A stretch of DNA of 64,000 bases from Nocardioides panacisoli (GTDB lineage: Bacteria > Actinomycetota > Actinomycetes > Propionibacteriales > Nocardioidaceae), in the NCBI RefSeq assembly GCF_019448235.1, contig NZ_CP080409.1, forward strand, positions 1,550,001 through 1,614,000, written 5' to 3'. A model generated the notes under the pieces. That model made no database searches. It worked only from the letters and a program-made list of their open reading frames with translations, and was not told the origin of the DNA. Shown here in pieces: positions 20,359 through 30,142 of the stretch (within the stretch, counting starts at the first letter, position 1; every line of letters begins with the position of its first letter). The position numbers and the translations under genes are program-made.

Positions 20359-22131
20359 TCACCCGCGGACCACGTCCATGACGTGGGCGGCCGCCTCGGC
20401 GACGGGCACCTCGGTGCGCTCACCGCTCGCCCGGTCCTTCACCTCGATCGTGCCCTGCGCCAGGCCCTTGCCGACCACGACGATCGTCGGCACGCCGATC
20501 AGCTCGGCGTCCTTGAACTTCACGCCCGGGCTCACCTTCGGCCGGTCGTCGAGGAGCACCTCGATGCCGTCGGCCGCCAACTCCTCGGCCAGCTCCTCGG
20601 CCGCGTCGAAGACCGCCTGGTCCTTGCCGGTGGCGACCAGGTGCACGTCGTACGGCGCCACGTTGCGCGGCCAGCACAGCCCGATCTCGTCGAGGGTGTT
20701 CTCGGCGATCGCGGCGACGGCGCGGGTCACGCCGATGCCGTAGGAACCCATGGTGACGGTGACGAGCTTGCCGTTCTCGTCCAGCACCTGCAGGTCCAGG
20801 GCGTCGGCGTACTTGCGGCCGAGCTGGAAGATGTGGCCCATCTCGATGCCGCGTGCGGACTCGAGCGCGCCGTTGCAGCGGGGGCAGGCGTCCCCGTCAC
20901 GCACGTCGGCGGCCTCGATGGTGCCGTCGGGGGTGAAGTCACGACCCGCGACGAGGTCCAGGACGTGGCTGCCGGCGACGTCGGCGCCGGTCACCCAGCG
21001 GGTGCCGGACACGACACGGGGGTCGACCAGGTAGCGGATGCCGCTGGCGGACTCCTCGCCGAGCACGCCCGGCCCGATGTAGCCCTTGACGAGCGCGGGG
21101 TGCTCCCGCAGCTGCTCGTCGGTCATCGGCTCGACCTCGATCGGCTCCAGCTGCCCCTCGAGGCGCTTGAGGTCGACGTCGCGGTCGCCGGGGACACCGA
21201 TGGCCAGCGGCTCACGGGTGCCGTCGGGGTGGTGCAGCACCACCAGCACGTTCTTGAGGGTGTCCGCGGCGCCCCACGGCCGGTCCCCGCGCGGGAACGC
21301 CTCGTTGAGGTGGTCCACCAGGGTGGCGATGGTCGGGGTGTCGGGGGTCTGCTCGGCATGCGCGGCGGGCGCGTCGTCGTGGGGCACCGCGGGCGGCGTG
21401 GGGACCTCGACGGCCTCGACGTTGGCGGCGTAGTCGCAGCTGGTGCAGCGCACATAGGTGTCCTCGCCGACCTCGGCACGGGCGAGGAACTCCTCCGACC
21501 GCGAGCCCCCCATGGCGCCGGAGGTCGCCTTGACCACGACGTAGTCGAAGCCGAGCCGGTCGAAGATCCGCACGTAGGCGTCGCGGTGCCGCTGGTAGGA
21601 CGCGTCCAGTCCGGCGTCGTCGACGTCGAAGGAGTAGGAGTCCTTCATCGTGAACTCGCGGCCCCGCAGCAGGCCCGCCCGCGGACGCGCCTCGTCGCGG
21701 TACTTCGTCTGCACCTGGTAGAGCGCGAGCGGCAGGTCCTTGTAGGAGGAGAACAGGTCCTTGACCAGGAGCGTGAACATCTCCTCGTGGGTCGGGCCGA
21801 GGAGGTAGTCGGCCTCCTTGCGGTCCGAGACCCGGAAAAGGGCGTCGCCGTAGTCGGACCAACGGCCGGTCGCCTCGTAGGGCTCGCGCGGGAGCAGGGC
21901 CGGGAACGTCACCTCCTGGGCGCCGATGCCGTCCATCTCCTCACGGATGACGTGCTCGATCCGGCGCAGCACCCGCAGCCCGAGCGGCAGCCAGGAGTAG
22001 ATGCCCGGCGCGGCACGACGGATGTAGCCCGCGCGGACGAGCAGCTTGTGGCTGGGGACCTCCGCATCCGCCGGGTCGTCGCGCAGGGTGCGCAGGAAGG
22101 TGGCCGACATCCGGGACACGCGAGCAGTCAT
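20359..22131 (-). CDS. proS: Prolyl-tRNA synthetase, bacterial type with editing domain
   Basis: Class II synthetase charging tRNA-Pro. The 590-residue protein carries motif 1 (about 50-75), motif 2 ([17 protein letters not shown]), an INS-type editing domain between motifs 2 and 3 (about 235-400), motif 3 ([10 protein letters not shown]) and the C-terminal anticodon-binding domain. This is the bacterial rather than the archaeal/eukaryal-like form. ATG at 22131 follows TAACCT by seven bases. Confidence 0.97.
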   Translation of the reverse strand: MTARVSRMSATFLRTLRDDPADAEVPSHKLLVRAGYIRRAAPGIYSWLPLGLRVLRRIEHVIREEMDGIGAQEVTFPALLPREPYEATGRWSDYGDALFRVSDRKEADYLLGPTHEEMFTLLVKDLFSSYKDLPLALYQVQTKYRDEARPRAGLLRGREFTMKDSYSFDVDDAGLDASYQRHRDAYVRIFDRLGFDYVVVKATSGAMGGSRSEEFLARAEVGEDTYVRCTSCDYAANVEAVEVPTPPAVPHDDAPAAHAEQTPDTPTIATLVDHLNEAFPRGDRPWGAADTLKNVLVVLHHPDGTREPLAIGVPGDRDVDLKRLEGQLEPIEVEPMTDEQLREHPALVKGYIGPGVLGEESASGIRYLVDPRVVSGTRWVTGADVAGSHVLDLVAGRDFTPDGTIEAADVRDGDACPRCNGALESARGIEMGHIFQLGRKYADALDLQVLDENGKLVTVTMGSYGIGVTRAVAAIAENTLDEIGLCWPRNVAPYDVHLVATGKDQAVFDAAEELAEELAADGIEVLLDDRPKVSPGVKFKDAELIGVPTIVVVGKGLAQGTIEVKDRASGERTEVPVAEAAAHVMDVVRG

Positions 22132-22138
22132 GGCCGCA

Positions 22139-22144
22139 AGGTTA
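22139..22144 (-). promoter_or_regulatory. -10 hexamer TAACCT for proS
   Basis: TAACCT on the minus strand, seven bases before ATG 22131; predicts a leaderless proS message. Confidence 0.55.
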
Positions 22145-22195
22145 GGACCTCGGCCACTGATCGATCGAACGGGTATCGGCCCGGTGGTCCCGCGG

Positions 22196-23044
22196 TCAGA
22201 ACATCACGGTGGCGAAGCGGGCGGTCTCGATGAACCCGACGCTCTCGTAGGCCTGCCGCGCCGGCTGGTTCCACTCGTTGACGTAGAGGGACACCACGGG
22301 CGCGACCTCCTCCAGCACCAGCGCGACGACGGCCGCCATGCCGGCCGAGGCCAGGCCTTCGCCCCTCCGGTGGGGCGGCACCCAGACTCCCTGGACCTGG
22401 GCGCACTGCGGCGTCGCCCACGCCACCTCGGCCTTGAAGACCACCTCGTCGCCGTCGTAGCGCACGAAGGACCAGCCGCGGTTGATCAGCTGCACGACAC
22501 GGGCGCGGTAGAGGTCGCCGCTGCCGCGGCTGGTCTGCGGGGAGACGCCGACCTCCTCGGTGTACATCGCCACGCAGGCCGGGTAGAGGGCGTCGAGGTC
22601 ACCGCGTTCGGAGAACCGGACCTCCGGGTCCGGGGTCACGAGCGGCGCCCGGTCCAGCACCAGGTGGCGCTGGTCCCACCGCAGCTCCCGCGGGGTCCCC
22701 CACGCGTCGCCGAGCCGTTCCCAGAAGGGCCGAACGGCCCGCTGGGGCCCGACGATGGTGGACGTGGTGCGGTCGTGGGCGGCCGCACGGTCGGCGAAGG
22801 CGACGGCGTCGTCCTCCCCCGCCTGGACCGGCACCAGGTTGGCGGCGGCGTGGCAGGCCGCGACGAGCTCGCCGCCGTCGTAGCGGCCCCACATCTCCCC
22901 GCCGAGCCACCGGGGGTCCAGGTTGGTGGTCATCGCGCGGTGGATGGCGAACACGTTCACCACCGGGTCCTGACCGGCCAGCGCGAGGAAGTCGTCGAGG
23001 TCCGAAGGCGCCAGCACTCGTACGCCGCCACGTGTGGTCAGCAC
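22196..23044 (-). CDS. GNAT acetyltransferase with N-terminal DUF4081-like domain
   Basis: A 282-residue protein with an N-terminal domain (about 1-130, [13 protein letters not shown]) and a C-terminal GNAT domain. The latter has [16 protein letters not shown] as acetyl-CoA loop and [13 protein letters not shown] as the last motif. From memory, a protein of this layout lies upstream of gcpE-rip-dxr in Mycobacterium tuberculosis (Rv2867c); the order here is the same apart from an inserted DoxX gene. GTG at 23044 follows TAGGCT by six bases. Substrate unknown. Confidence 0.87.
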   Translation of the reverse strand: MLTTRGGVRVLAPSDLDDFLALAGQDPVVNVFAIHRAMTTNLDPRWLGGEMWGRYDGGELVAACHAAANLVPVQAGEDDAVAFADRAAAHDRTTSTIVGPQRAVRPFWERLGDAWGTPRELRWDQRHLVLDRAPLVTPDPEVRFSERGDLDALYPACVAMYTEEVGVSPQTSRGSGDLYRARVVQLINRGWSFVRYDGDEVVFKAEVAWATPQCAQVQGVWVPPHRRGEGLASAGMAAVVALVLEEVAPVVSLYVNEWNQPARQAYESVGFIETARFATVMF

Positions 23045-23050
23045 GTCGCG

Positions 23051-23056
23051 AGCCTA
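23051..23056 (-). promoter_or_regulatory. -10 hexamer TAGGCT for the DUF4081-GNAT gene
   Basis: TAGGCT on the minus strand, six bases before GTG 23044, so this GNAT gene is transcribed separately from the DoxX gene upstream. Confidence 0.5.
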
Positions 23057-23073
23057 GGCCATGGGCTGATGGG

Positions 23074-23457
23074 TCAGCGTCCCGCGCGCAGGGCGCCGCG
23101 GATCATCGGCAACTGCAGCGGGAGCCGCGCCAGCGTGGCGGCCTGGAACGCACGGTTGGAGCCCCGGAGTGCGTCGGCGGCCATCTGCACGTTGGCGGGG
23201 TACACGCCCACGAGGAGGGCGGCGCTGGCCGCCCCCGCGAGCCGGCGGGTGGGGCGGAACACCATCCCCAGCGCACCGGCGATCTCGGCCACGCCGGACC
23301 ACACGATGACCTCGCGGTGGGCCGGCACCCAGGCGGGCATGGTGGGTTCGAACACCTCGGGCTTGACCAGGTGCACCACGCCGGAGACCAGGAAGGCTCC
23401 GACGACCACCTTGGCGTCGCGCTCCAGGGGCGCGGGCGGGGACTTGCGGCGGCTCAC
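23074..23457 (-). CDS. DoxX-like small membrane protein
   Basis: A 127-residue protein with four predicted helices. The first ([13 protein letters not shown]) and the [12 protein letters not shown] segment are typical of the DoxX family of small quinone- or thiol-linked membrane proteins. GTG at 23457 overlaps the ispG stop as GTGA, so it is made from the ispG message by coupled translation. The role is unknown. Confidence 0.8.
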   Translation of the reverse strand: MSRRKSPPAPLERDAKVVVGAFLVSGVVHLVKPEVFEPTMPAWVPAHREVIVWSGVAEIAGALGMVFRPTRRLAGAASAALLVGVYPANVQMAADALRGSNRAFQAATLARLPLQLPMIRGALRAGR

Positions 23458-24605
23458 GAGACGCTCACCTCGGCGCCTGCGCCCTCGACGGACTCCATGT
23501 CCTCGGCGATGCGCATGGCCTCCTCGATCAGGGTCTCCACGATCTTGGCCTCCGGCACGGTCTTGATGACCTCGCCCTTGACGAAGATCTGGCCCTTGCC
23601 GTTGCCCGACGCGACTCCGAGGTCGGCCTCACGGGCCTCGCCGGGGCCGTTGACGACGCAGCCCATCACGGCCACGCGCAGGGGCACCTCGAGGCCGTCG
23701 AGGCCGGCGGTGACCTCGTCGGCGAGCTTGTAGACGTCGACCTGCGCACGGCCGCAGCTGGGGCAGGACACGATCTCGAGGCGGCGCGGTCGCAGGTTGA
23801 GCGACTCCAGGATCTGCTGGCCGACCTTGACCTCCTCCACCGGCGGCGCGGACAGCGAGACGCGGATGGTGTCGCCGATGCCGTGGCTGAGCAGTGCGCC
23901 GAACGCGGTGGCGGACTTGATCGTGCCCTGGAAGGCCGGACCGGCCTCGGTGACGCCCAGGTGCAGCGGCCAGTCCCCGGCCTCGGCGAGCAGCTCGTAG
24001 GCGCGCACCATGACGACCGGGTCGTTGTGCTTGACCGAGATCTTGAAGTCGTGGAAGTCGTGCTCCTCGAACAGGCTCGCCTCCCACACCGCCGACTCGA
24101 CCAGCGCCTCGGGCGTGGCCTTGCCGTACTTCTCCAGCTGGCGCTTGTCGAGGCTGCCGGCGTTGACGCCGATCCGGATGGAGGTGCCGTGGTCCTTCGC
24201 GGCCGCGGCGATCTCACGCACCTGGTCGTCGAACTTCTTGATGTTGCCCGGGTTGACGCGCACCGCGGCGCAACCGGCCTCGATCGCGGCGAAGACGTAC
24301 TTGGGCTGGAAGTGGATGTCGGCGATGACCGGGATCTGGCTGTGCTGGGCGATCTCCGGCAGCGCGTCGGCGTCCTCCTGGCGGGGACAGGCCACCCGGA
24401 CGATGTCACAGCCGGCAGCGGTCAGCTCGGCGATCTGCTGCAGCGTGGTGTTGACCTCGTGGGTGGGCGTCGTGGTCATCGACTGCACCGAGATCGGGTG
24501 GTCGCTGCCGACCCCGACCTTGCCGACCTGGATCTGCCGCGTCCTCCGACGCGGGGCCAGCACCGGCGGGGGTGCCTCGGGCATGCCCAGGCTGATCTCG
24601 CTCAT
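23454..24605 (-). CDS. ispG: 4-hydroxy-3-methylbut-2-enyl-diphosphate synthase
   Basis: Penultimate enzyme of the MEP isoprenoid pathway, converting MEcPP to HMBPP with a 4Fe-4S cluster. The 383-residue protein has the TIM-barrel part ([21 protein letters not shown]) and the cluster Cys in C-P-S-C-G-R and [15 protein letters not shown] at 24605 follows TAGCCT by seven bases. dxr of the same pathway is two genes upstream. Confidence 0.97.
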   Translation of the reverse strand: MSEISLGMPEAPPPVLAPRRRTRQIQVGKVGVGSDHPISVQSMTTTPTHEVNTTLQQIAELTAAGCDIVRVACPRQEDADALPEIAQHSQIPVIADIHFQPKYVFAAIEAGCAAVRVNPGNIKKFDDQVREIAAAAKDHGTSIRIGVNAGSLDKRQLEKYGKATPEALVESAVWEASLFEEHDFHDFKISVKHNDPVVMVRAYELLAEAGDWPLHLGVTEAGPAFQGTIKSATAFGALLSHGIGDTIRVSLSAPPVEEVKVGQQILESLNLRPRRLEIVSCPSCGRAQVDVYKLADEVTAGLDGLEVPLRVAVMGCVVNGPGEAREADLGVASGNGKGQIFVKGEVIKTVPEAKIVETLIEEAMRIAEDMESVEGAGAEVSVS

Positions 24606-24612
24606 GGGCCCA

Positions 24613-24618
24613 AGGCTA
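24613..24618 (-). promoter_or_regulatory. -10 hexamer TAGCCT for ispG
   Basis: TAGCCT on the minus strand, seven bases before ATG 24605, in the 48-base gap after the rip1 gene. Confidence 0.5.
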
Positions 24619-24653
24619 CTGCCGGCGCCAGCGCCGGGCCGACTCGGCAGGGG

Positions 24654-26054
24654 TCACCCGTAGAGGCTGATCGGCACCACGAAGTCGGCCACGATCAGCA
24701 CCACGCCCATCACCAGGATGCCCGCGGCCGCGACGTACGCCACCGGCAGCAGCTTGGCGGCATCCACGTGGCCCGGGTCCGGGCGTCCTCGCAGCCGGGC
24801 GAACCCGCGCCGCAGCGCCTCCCACAACGCGCTCGCGATGTGGCCGCCGTCCAGGGGCAGCAGCGGCACGAAGTTGAACAGCCCGATGAAGAGGTTGAAG
24901 CCGGCGATGAGGCTGACCAGGAACGCCGCCTTGTCCGCGACCGAGGGCTCGGTCGCGGCCGTTGCCTCGCCGGCCAGCCTGCCGCCGCCGACGATGCTGA
25001 CGGGGCTGTCGGCCGCACGCTCCTGGACACCGACGATGGCCTTCGCGACGTCCCACACCTTGACCGGCAGCGTGGCGAGCGCCTCGACGGTGCGGACGGT
25101 CATCTCGCCCATGCGCTCCAGGGTGAACAGGGGGCCACCCCGGGTGACGATCTCCTGGGTGGTCGGGCTGACCCCGAGGAACCCGACCTCCACCAGCTCC
25201 TCGCCGGTGTCGCCCGTGGGGCGGGCCTCGACGGTGGTGTTCGTGGTGCGGTCCTGCCCCAGCAGCGCGCCGTCGCGTTCGTAGACGATGCGGATCTGAC
25301 CGGACTCGTTGTCCCGGATCAGGGTGCGGAACTGCTCCCAGCCGGTGATCTCGTAGCGTCCGGTCACCGCACCGTCGGCCAGGGTCTGCAGCTCCACGAC
25401 CTCGTCACCCGGCTGCAGCCCGAGCTCGCTGGCCGGGCTGGCGGGGTCGTCGGCCCGGCACTCGCGCCCCTCGTCGCTGTAGGGGATCACGCACTCGGAG
25501 ACCGAGGCCAGCACGGGGCGCCCCTCATCGGCCTCCACGGTCCGCTCGCCGTAGAGCCCGAACAGCGCCAGGAAGCAGAAGAATGCGATGGCGATGTTGA
25601 CCGACGGGCCGCCGGCCATCACCACGACCTTCTTCCACCACGACATCTTGTAGAACAACCGGTCCTCGTCGCCGGGCTGCACCAGCTCCCACTCCGCCGC
25701 GCGGGCGTCGGAGATCAGCTGGGTGAAGAGTCCGGTGTTGGACTTGCGGACCTTGTGGACCTCGTTGCCGTCCTCGTCGTACCCGACGTGCTCGGCCCCG
25801 TCGGCCGGGCCGGCCCCGGGCGGGAGCATCCCGACGATCTTGACGTAGCCGCCGAGCGGGATGGCCTTGAGGCCGTACTCGGTCTCACCGCGCTGCGTGG
25901 ACCAGACCGTGGGGCCGAAGCCGATGAAGTACTGCGTGACCTTCCCGCCGAAGCGCTTCGCGGGGATCATGTGCCCCAGCTCGTGCAGCCCGATGGAGGC
26001 GGCGAGCGCGAAGGCGAACACCAGCACGCCGAGCAGGTAGAGCAGTGCGGTCAT
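24654..26054 (-). CDS. rip1: Site-2 zinc protease (M50, Rip1/RseP type)
   Basis: Intramembrane protease that cleaves anti-sigma factors or other membrane proteins. The 466-residue protein has H-E-L-G-H at residues 24-28 in the first membrane helix and a PDZ domain in the middle ([12 protein letters not shown]). The third zinc ligand is in L-P-L-D-G-G-H near the C-terminal helices, so all catalytic elements are present. It has a longer periplasmic-type insertion than RseP. The ATG overlaps the dxr stop as ATGA, matching the dxr-rip1-gcpE order known in mycobacteria. Confidence 0.94.
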   Translation of the reverse strand: MTALLYLLGVLVFAFALAASIGLHELGHMIPAKRFGGKVTQYFIGFGPTVWSTQRGETEYGLKAIPLGGYVKIVGMLPPGAGPADGAEHVGYDEDGNEVHKVRKSNTGLFTQLISDARAAEWELVQPGDEDRLFYKMSWWKKVVVMAGGPSVNIAIAFFCFLALFGLYGERTVEADEGRPVLASVSECVIPYSDEGRECRADDPASPASELGLQPGDEVVELQTLADGAVTGRYEITGWEQFRTLIRDNESGQIRIVYERDGALLGQDRTTNTTVEARPTGDTGEELVEVGFLGVSPTTQEIVTRGGPLFTLERMGEMTVRTVEALATLPVKVWDVAKAIVGVQERAADSPVSIVGGGRLAGEATAATEPSVADKAAFLVSLIAGFNLFIGLFNFVPLLPLDGGHIASALWEALRRGFARLRGRPDPGHVDAAKLLPVAYVAAAGILVMGVVLIVADFVVPISLYG

Positions 26055-27175
26055 GACGTCCCTCGTGCGGCGATGGTGGTGGCGGCGGCCTCGCGGGCCC
26101 AGGCATCGGCGGCGAGCACGTCCGCCACCGTCAAGCCCTCCTTCGAGGGTACGTCGTGATCGGCTACGACGTCGGCAATCACCTCGACGATGCCGGTGAA
26201 GCGCAGCCGGCCCTCACGGAATGCCGCCACGCACACCTCGTTCGCGGCGTTGTAGACCGCCGGGGCGGTGCCGCCACGGGCACCCGCGTCCCGGGCCAGC
26301 GCCACTGCCGGGAACGCCACGTCGTCGAGCGGGTCGAACTGCCAGGTCTCCGACCGGGTCCAGTCCACCGGCGGGGCCGCGTCCGGCACCCGCTCGGGCC
26401 AGGAGAGGCCGAGCGCGATCGGGATCATCATCGTCGGCGGGCTCGCCTGCACCAGCGTCGAGCCGTCGACGAACTCCACCATCGAGTGGACGACGCTGGT
26501 GGGGTGCACGACGACCTCGATGTCCTCGTACGGCACGCCGAAGAGCAGGTGGGCCTCGATGACCTCGAGCCCCTTGTTGACCAGCGTGGCGGAGTTGATG
26601 GTGATGACCGGTCCCATGTCCCAGGTCGGGTGGGCCATGGCCTGCTCCGGCGTCACCGTGGCCAGTTCCTCGCGGGTGCGTCCCCGGAACGGGCCGCCGC
26701 TCGCGGTCAGGACCAGCCGGCGAACGTCGTGGTGGTGGCCGGTGGTCGGGCCCGACGAGGCCCGCAGGCACTGGGCCAGCGCGCTGTGCTCGGAGTCGAC
26801 CGGGACGATCTGCCCCGGAGCGGCACGCTCGAGGACCAGGGGTCCGCCCATGACCAACGACTCCTTGTTGGCCAGCGCCAGTGTCGTGCCAGCATCGAGC
26901 GCGGCCAGGGTCGGCCGCAGCCCGACGGCGCCGGTGATGCCGTTGAGCACGACATCACACGGACGACCGGCCGCCTCCACCGAGGCCTCCTCGCCGGTGC
27001 CGGAGTACGCCGGGGCGAACTCGGCGACCTGCTGCGCGAACAACTCGGGGTTAGATCCCCCGGCGGTGAGGCCGACGACGCGGAACCGGTCCGGGTGGGC
27101 TCGCACCAGGTCCAGCGCCTGGGTGCCGATCGAACCGGTGGAGCCGAGGATGACGACGTCTCGCACTGCAGGCAC
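26051..27175 (-). CDS. dxr: 1-deoxy-D-xylulose-5-phosphate reductoisomerase
   Basis: Commits DXP to the MEP pathway, forming MEP with NADPH and a divalent metal. The 374-residue protein has the NADPH loop [10 protein letters not shown], the L-A-N-K-E-S-L-V motif, metal ligands in V-D-S-E-H, the flexible loop T-A-S-G-G-P-F-R and [16 protein letters not shown] at 27175 starts five bases after meaB, so dxr and rip1 appear to be read from the thiolase-meaB message. Confidence 0.96.
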   Translation of the reverse strand: MPAVRDVVILGSTGSIGTQALDLVRAHPDRFRVVGLTAGGSNPELFAQQVAEFAPAYSGTGEEASVEAAGRPCDVVLNGITGAVGLRPTLAALDAGTTLALANKESLVMGGPLVLERAAPGQIVPVDSEHSALAQCLRASSGPTTGHHHDVRRLVLTASGGPFRGRTREELATVTPEQAMAHPTWDMGPVITINSATLVNKGLEVIEAHLLFGVPYEDIEVVVHPTSVVHSMVEFVDGSTLVQASPPTMMIPIALGLSWPERVPDAAPPVDWTRSETWQFDPLDDVAFPAVALARDAGARGGTAPAVYNAANEVCVAAFREGRLRFTGIVEVIADVVADHDVPSKEGLTVADVLAADAWAREAAATTIAARGTS

Positions 27176-27180
27176 GCGGC

Positions 27181-28158
27181 TCAGTCTTTCAGGCCGCTCT
27201 CCGCCAGCAGCCGGTCGGCTGCCGCGTAGGGGTCGGTCTCCCCCGCCACGACCGCCGCCGCCAGCTCCTCGACGTCGTCGGTGCCCAGCTCACCCCAGCG
27301 CTCGCGCAGCGTGGTGAGCGCGATCGCCTCGACCTCCTCACGGGTCCGCCGCACCCGGCGCCGGGTCAGCTCGCCGGAGTCGGTCAGGTGGGTGAAGTGC
27401 GCAGCCAGCGCGTCCACCACCTCGTCGGTGCCCGTCCGGTCGGTCGCGGTGGTCATCAGCACCGACGGCCGCCACGCGCCCTCGGGCCGCTCGGCCAGCG
27501 ACAGCATGTTGCGCAGGTCGCGCCGCACCTGGCGCGCGCCGTCACGGTCGGCCTTGTTGACGACGTACACGTCGCCGATCTCGAGGATGCCGGCCTTGGC
27601 TGCCTGGATGCCGTCGCCCATGCCCGGGGCGAGCAGCACGATCGTGGAGTCGGCCCGGCCGGCGATCTCGACCTCGCTCTGGCCGACGCCGACGGTCTCG
27701 ACCAGGATGACGTCGTACCCCGCCGCGTCGAGGACGCGCACCGCCTGCGGCGTCGCCCACGACAGGCCACCGAGGTGGCCCCGGGCCGCCATGGACCGGA
27801 TGAACACGGCCGGGTCGGTCGCGTGCTCCGACATCCGGATGCGGTCGCCCAGCAGCGCGCCCCCGGAGAACGGGGAGGAGGGGTCGATCGCCAGCACGCC
27901 GACGCGCAGCCCGCGCGAGCGCAACTCCCCCACCAGGGCACTGGTCGAGGTCGACTTGCCCACGCCGGGCGCACCGGTGATGCCCACGACCTGGGCACCT
28001 CCGCTGTGCGGGGCGAGCCGCGACATCACCTCACGCAGCTGCTCCCGGCCGGGTCCGACCTGGGCGTCCTCGACCAGCGAGATCAGCCGCCCGACCGCCC
28101 GGGCCTGCCCTTCGCGGGCCCGGGCGACCAGGTCGTCGACGGAGTCGGTACGCCGCAC
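27181..28158 (-). CDS. meaB: MeaB/ArgK-type GTPase, acyl-CoA mutase chaperone
   Basis: G3E-family GTPase that protects and reactivates adenosylcobalamin-dependent acyl-CoA mutases. The 325-residue protein has Walker [10 protein letters not shown] near residues 61-69, the E-T-V-G-V-G-Q-S-E switch region and N-K-A-D. The mutase partner in this window is ethylmalonyl-CoA mutase (48959-50965); a methylmalonyl-CoA mutase would lie elsewhere. The gene starts two bases after the thiolase gene and runs into dxr. Confidence 0.94.
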   Translation of the reverse strand: MRRTDSVDDLVARAREGQARAVGRLISLVEDAQVGPGREQLREVMSRLAPHSGGAQVVGITGAPGVGKSTSTSALVGELRSRGLRVGVLAIDPSSPFSGGALLGDRIRMSEHATDPAVFIRSMAARGHLGGLSWATPQAVRVLDAAGYDVILVETVGVGQSEVEIAGRADSTIVLLAPGMGDGIQAAKAGILEIGDVYVVNKADRDGARQVRRDLRNMLSLAERPEGAWRPSVLMTTATDRTGTDEVVDALAAHFTHLTDSGELTRRRVRRTREEVEAIALTTLRERWGELGTDDVEELAAAVVAGETDPYAAADRLLAESGLKD

Positions 28159-28160
28159 CG

Positions 28161-29357
28161 TCAGCTGGCGGGAACGCGCAGGACCAGGGCGTCGCCCTGA
28201 CCGCCGCCGCCACAGAGGGCGGCCACGCCGGTGCCGCCGCCGCGGCGCTTGAGCTCCAGCCCGAGGTGCAGCGCGAGGCGGGCACCGGACATGCCGACGG
28301 GGTGGCCCAGCGCGATGGCGCCACCGTTGACGTTGACCTTGTCCTCGTCGATGTCCAGGGCGCGGGCGGAGGCGATGCCGACCGCGGCGAAGGCCTCGTT
28401 GAACTCGACCAGGTCGAGGTCGCCGGCGCTGATGCCCTCCTTCTCCAACGCCTTGCTGGTGGCGTTGGCCGGCTGGAGCTGCAGCGTGGAGTCGGGGCCG
28501 GCGACCATCCCGTGGGCACCGATCTCGGCGAGGTAGGGCAGGCCGAGCTCCTCGGCCTTGGCCTTGCTCATCACCACGACCGCGCAGGCGCCGTCGGAGA
28601 TCTGCGAGGCCGACCCGGCGGTGATCGTGCCGTCCTTGCTCACGGGGCGGAGCCCGGAGAGGCTCTCGGCGGTGGTGTCGGCCCGCACGCCCTCGTCCTC
28701 GCTGACGGTGGTGTCACCGCGCCGCGAGGAGATCGTGACCGGGACGATCTCGTCGTCGAAGACGCCGTTCTTCTGCGCCTCCGCGGCACGCTGGTGCGAC
28801 TGGGCCGCGAAGGTGTCCTGCTCCTCGCGGGTGAACTTGTCGCGCTCGGCGTTGCAGCCGTCGGTCAGGTTGATCATCGCCTGGCCGGTGGCCTGGTCGT
28901 AGAGCGCGTCGTAGGCCATCGAGTCGACCAGCGCGGTGTCGCCGTACTTGAAGCCCTCACGCGACTTGGGGAGCAGGTGCGGGGCGTTGGTCATCGACTC
29001 CATGCCGCCGGCCACGATGATGTCGGCCTCGCCGGCACGGACCAGCTGGTCGGCGGTGGCGATGGCGTTGAGGCCGGACAGGCAGACCTTGTTGATGGTC
29101 ATCGACGGCACGTTCAGCGGCAGGCCGGCCGCGATGCCTGCGGAGCGGGCCGGGTTCTGGCCGGCACCGGCGAGGATGACCTGGCCCATGATCAGGTAGT
29201 CGACCTTGTCGGGGGCCACGCCGGCCTTCTCGAGGGCACCCTTGATCGCGATGCCGCCCAGGTCTGCCGCCGACTGCGACTTCAGACCGCCGAGCAGGCG
29301 GCCGATCGGGGTGCGTGCCCCGGCGACGATCACGCTGGGGTTGGCGGTGTCGGACAT
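28161..29357 (-). CDS. Acetyl-CoA C-acetyltransferase (thiolase)
   Basis: Condenses two acetyl-CoA to acetoacetyl-CoA, or cleaves it. The 398-residue thiolase has nucleophile Cys92 (I-N-K-V-C-L-S-G-L), the N-E-A-F-A loop, the His of [10 protein letters not shown] and the second Cys of A-L-C-G-G-G-G-Q-G. This makes all four catalytic parts present. In this setting, with Ccr, epimerase, Ecm and MeaB, it is probably the first step of the ethylmalonyl-CoA route. ATG at 29357 has GGAGG upstream, and a TAGGCT -10 box lies at 29403-29408. Confidence 0.94.
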   Translation of the reverse strand: MSDTANPSVIVAGARTPIGRLLGGLKSQSAADLGGIAIKGALEKAGVAPDKVDYLIMGQVILAGAGQNPARSAGIAAGLPLNVPSMTINKVCLSGLNAIATADQLVRAGEADIIVAGGMESMTNAPHLLPKSREGFKYGDTALVDSMAYDALYDQATGQAMINLTDGCNAERDKFTREEQDTFAAQSHQRAAEAQKNGVFDDEIVPVTISSRRGDTTVSEDEGVRADTTAESLSGLRPVSKDGTITAGSASQISDGACAVVVMSKAKAEELGLPYLAEIGAHGMVAGPDSTLQLQPANATSKALEKEGISAGDLDLVEFNEAFAAVGIASARALDIDEDKVNVNGGAIALGHPVGMSGARLALHLGLELKRRGGGTGVAALCGGGGQGDALVLRVPAS

Positions 29358-29402
29358 GGTGCCTCCGAAGGTTTCGAGACGGACGGTTGTCGGTTGCCCG
29401 CG

Positions 29403-29408
29403 AGCCTA
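29403..29408 (-). promoter_or_regulatory. -10 hexamer TAGGCT, thiolase-meaB-dxr-rip1 promoter
   Basis: TAGGCT on the minus strand, 45 bases before the thiolase ATG. With GGAGG at the start codon this is a leadered message, unlike most genes nearby. Confidence 0.45.
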
Positions 29409-29553
29409 TCCGCGACGCCGTGGCGCGGCGAGGGTGTCCACGGCTGATCGGTGCGGCACTCGTCACACGACCGCGGGCGACCCCCGGCCGCGTGCGTCTC
29501 ACTCTCCACCCGTCGGTGGCCGGACCGGCTCGGCCGGGCCACAATGACCCACC

Positions 29554-30003
29554 ATGAGCACCAGCGACGCACTCCCCCAGCACCTCTTCACCGCCATCGA
29601 CCACGTGGGCATCGCGGTGGCCGACCTCGACGCCGCCATCGCGTTCTACCGCGACACCTTCGGCATGGAGACCGTCCACGAGGAGACCAACGAGGAGCAG
29701 GGCGTCCGTGAGGCGATGGTCGCCGTGGGCGACTCCGGGTCGTGCATCCAGCTCCTCGCCCCGCTCAACGAGGAGTCGACGATCGCGAAGTTCCTCGACA
29801 AGAACGGTCCCGGCGTCCAGCAGATGGCCTACCGGGTGACCGACCTGGACACGGTCAGCGCCACGCTGCGCGAGCGCGGCGTACGGCTGCTCTACCCCGA
29901 GCCCAAGCGGGGCACGGCCAACAGCCGGATCAACTTCGTCCACCCCAAGGACGCCGGCGGTGTGCTGGTCGAGCTCGTCGAGCCCAGCGACGAGGGACAC
30001 TGA
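29554..30003 (+). CDS. mce: Methylmalonyl-CoA/ethylmalonyl-CoA epimerase
   Basis: Interconverts the 2R and 2S epimers of methylmalonyl-CoA; homologues also accept ethylmalonyl-CoA. The 149-residue protein is a vicinal-oxygen-chelate fold. The metal ligand His17 is in I-D-H-V-G-I-A-V-A-D-L, and the C-terminal Glu is in G-V-L-V-E-L-V-E. CACAAT eight bases before the ATG may be its -10 box. It diverges from the thiolase operon and precedes ccr. Confidence 0.95.
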   Translation: MSTSDALPQHLFTAIDHVGIAVADLDAAIAFYRDTFGMETVHEETNEEQGVREAMVAVGDSGSCIQLLAPLNEESTIAKFLDKNGPGVQQMAYRVTDLDTVSATLRERGVRLLYPEPKRGTANSRINFVHPKDAGGVLVELVEPSDEGH

Positions 30004-30006
30004 CCG

Positions 30007-30022
30007 TTTGATCTACGTCACA
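30007..30022 (+). promoter_or_regulatory. Crp/GlxR-type site upstream of ccr
   Basis: TTTGATCTACGTCACA matches the actinobacterial Crp/GlxR consensus TGTGANNTANNTCACA at all fixed positions but one. Its centre is about 70 bases upstream of the start predicted from the TATCCT box, a class I activator spacing. Confidence 0.55.
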
Positions 30023-30071
30023 CCTGCCGTCCGGGGTCCGGGCGCAGCGCGTGGCGGGCCATCGGCCGCCT

Positions 30072-30077
30072 TATCCT
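30072..30077 (+). promoter_or_regulatory. -10 hexamer TATCCT, ccr promoter
   Basis: TATCCT in the 139-base gap before ccr, with no good -35, which fits a promoter needing an activator. An imperfect ACCGC/GCGGT dyad lies downstream at about 30096-30111. Confidence 0.4.
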
Positions 30078-30142
30078 CACTCCACCAAGGACCTACCGCC
30101 CAGTAGCGGTGAACCGGACCGCCGACCCAAGGGAGCACACCC

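Noticed and set aside
29370..29384. GGTTTCGAGACGG near the thiolase start as a member of a dispersed actinobacterial repeat
   Set aside because: Only a short piece is present, without the matching inverted arm, so it cannot be told from chance.
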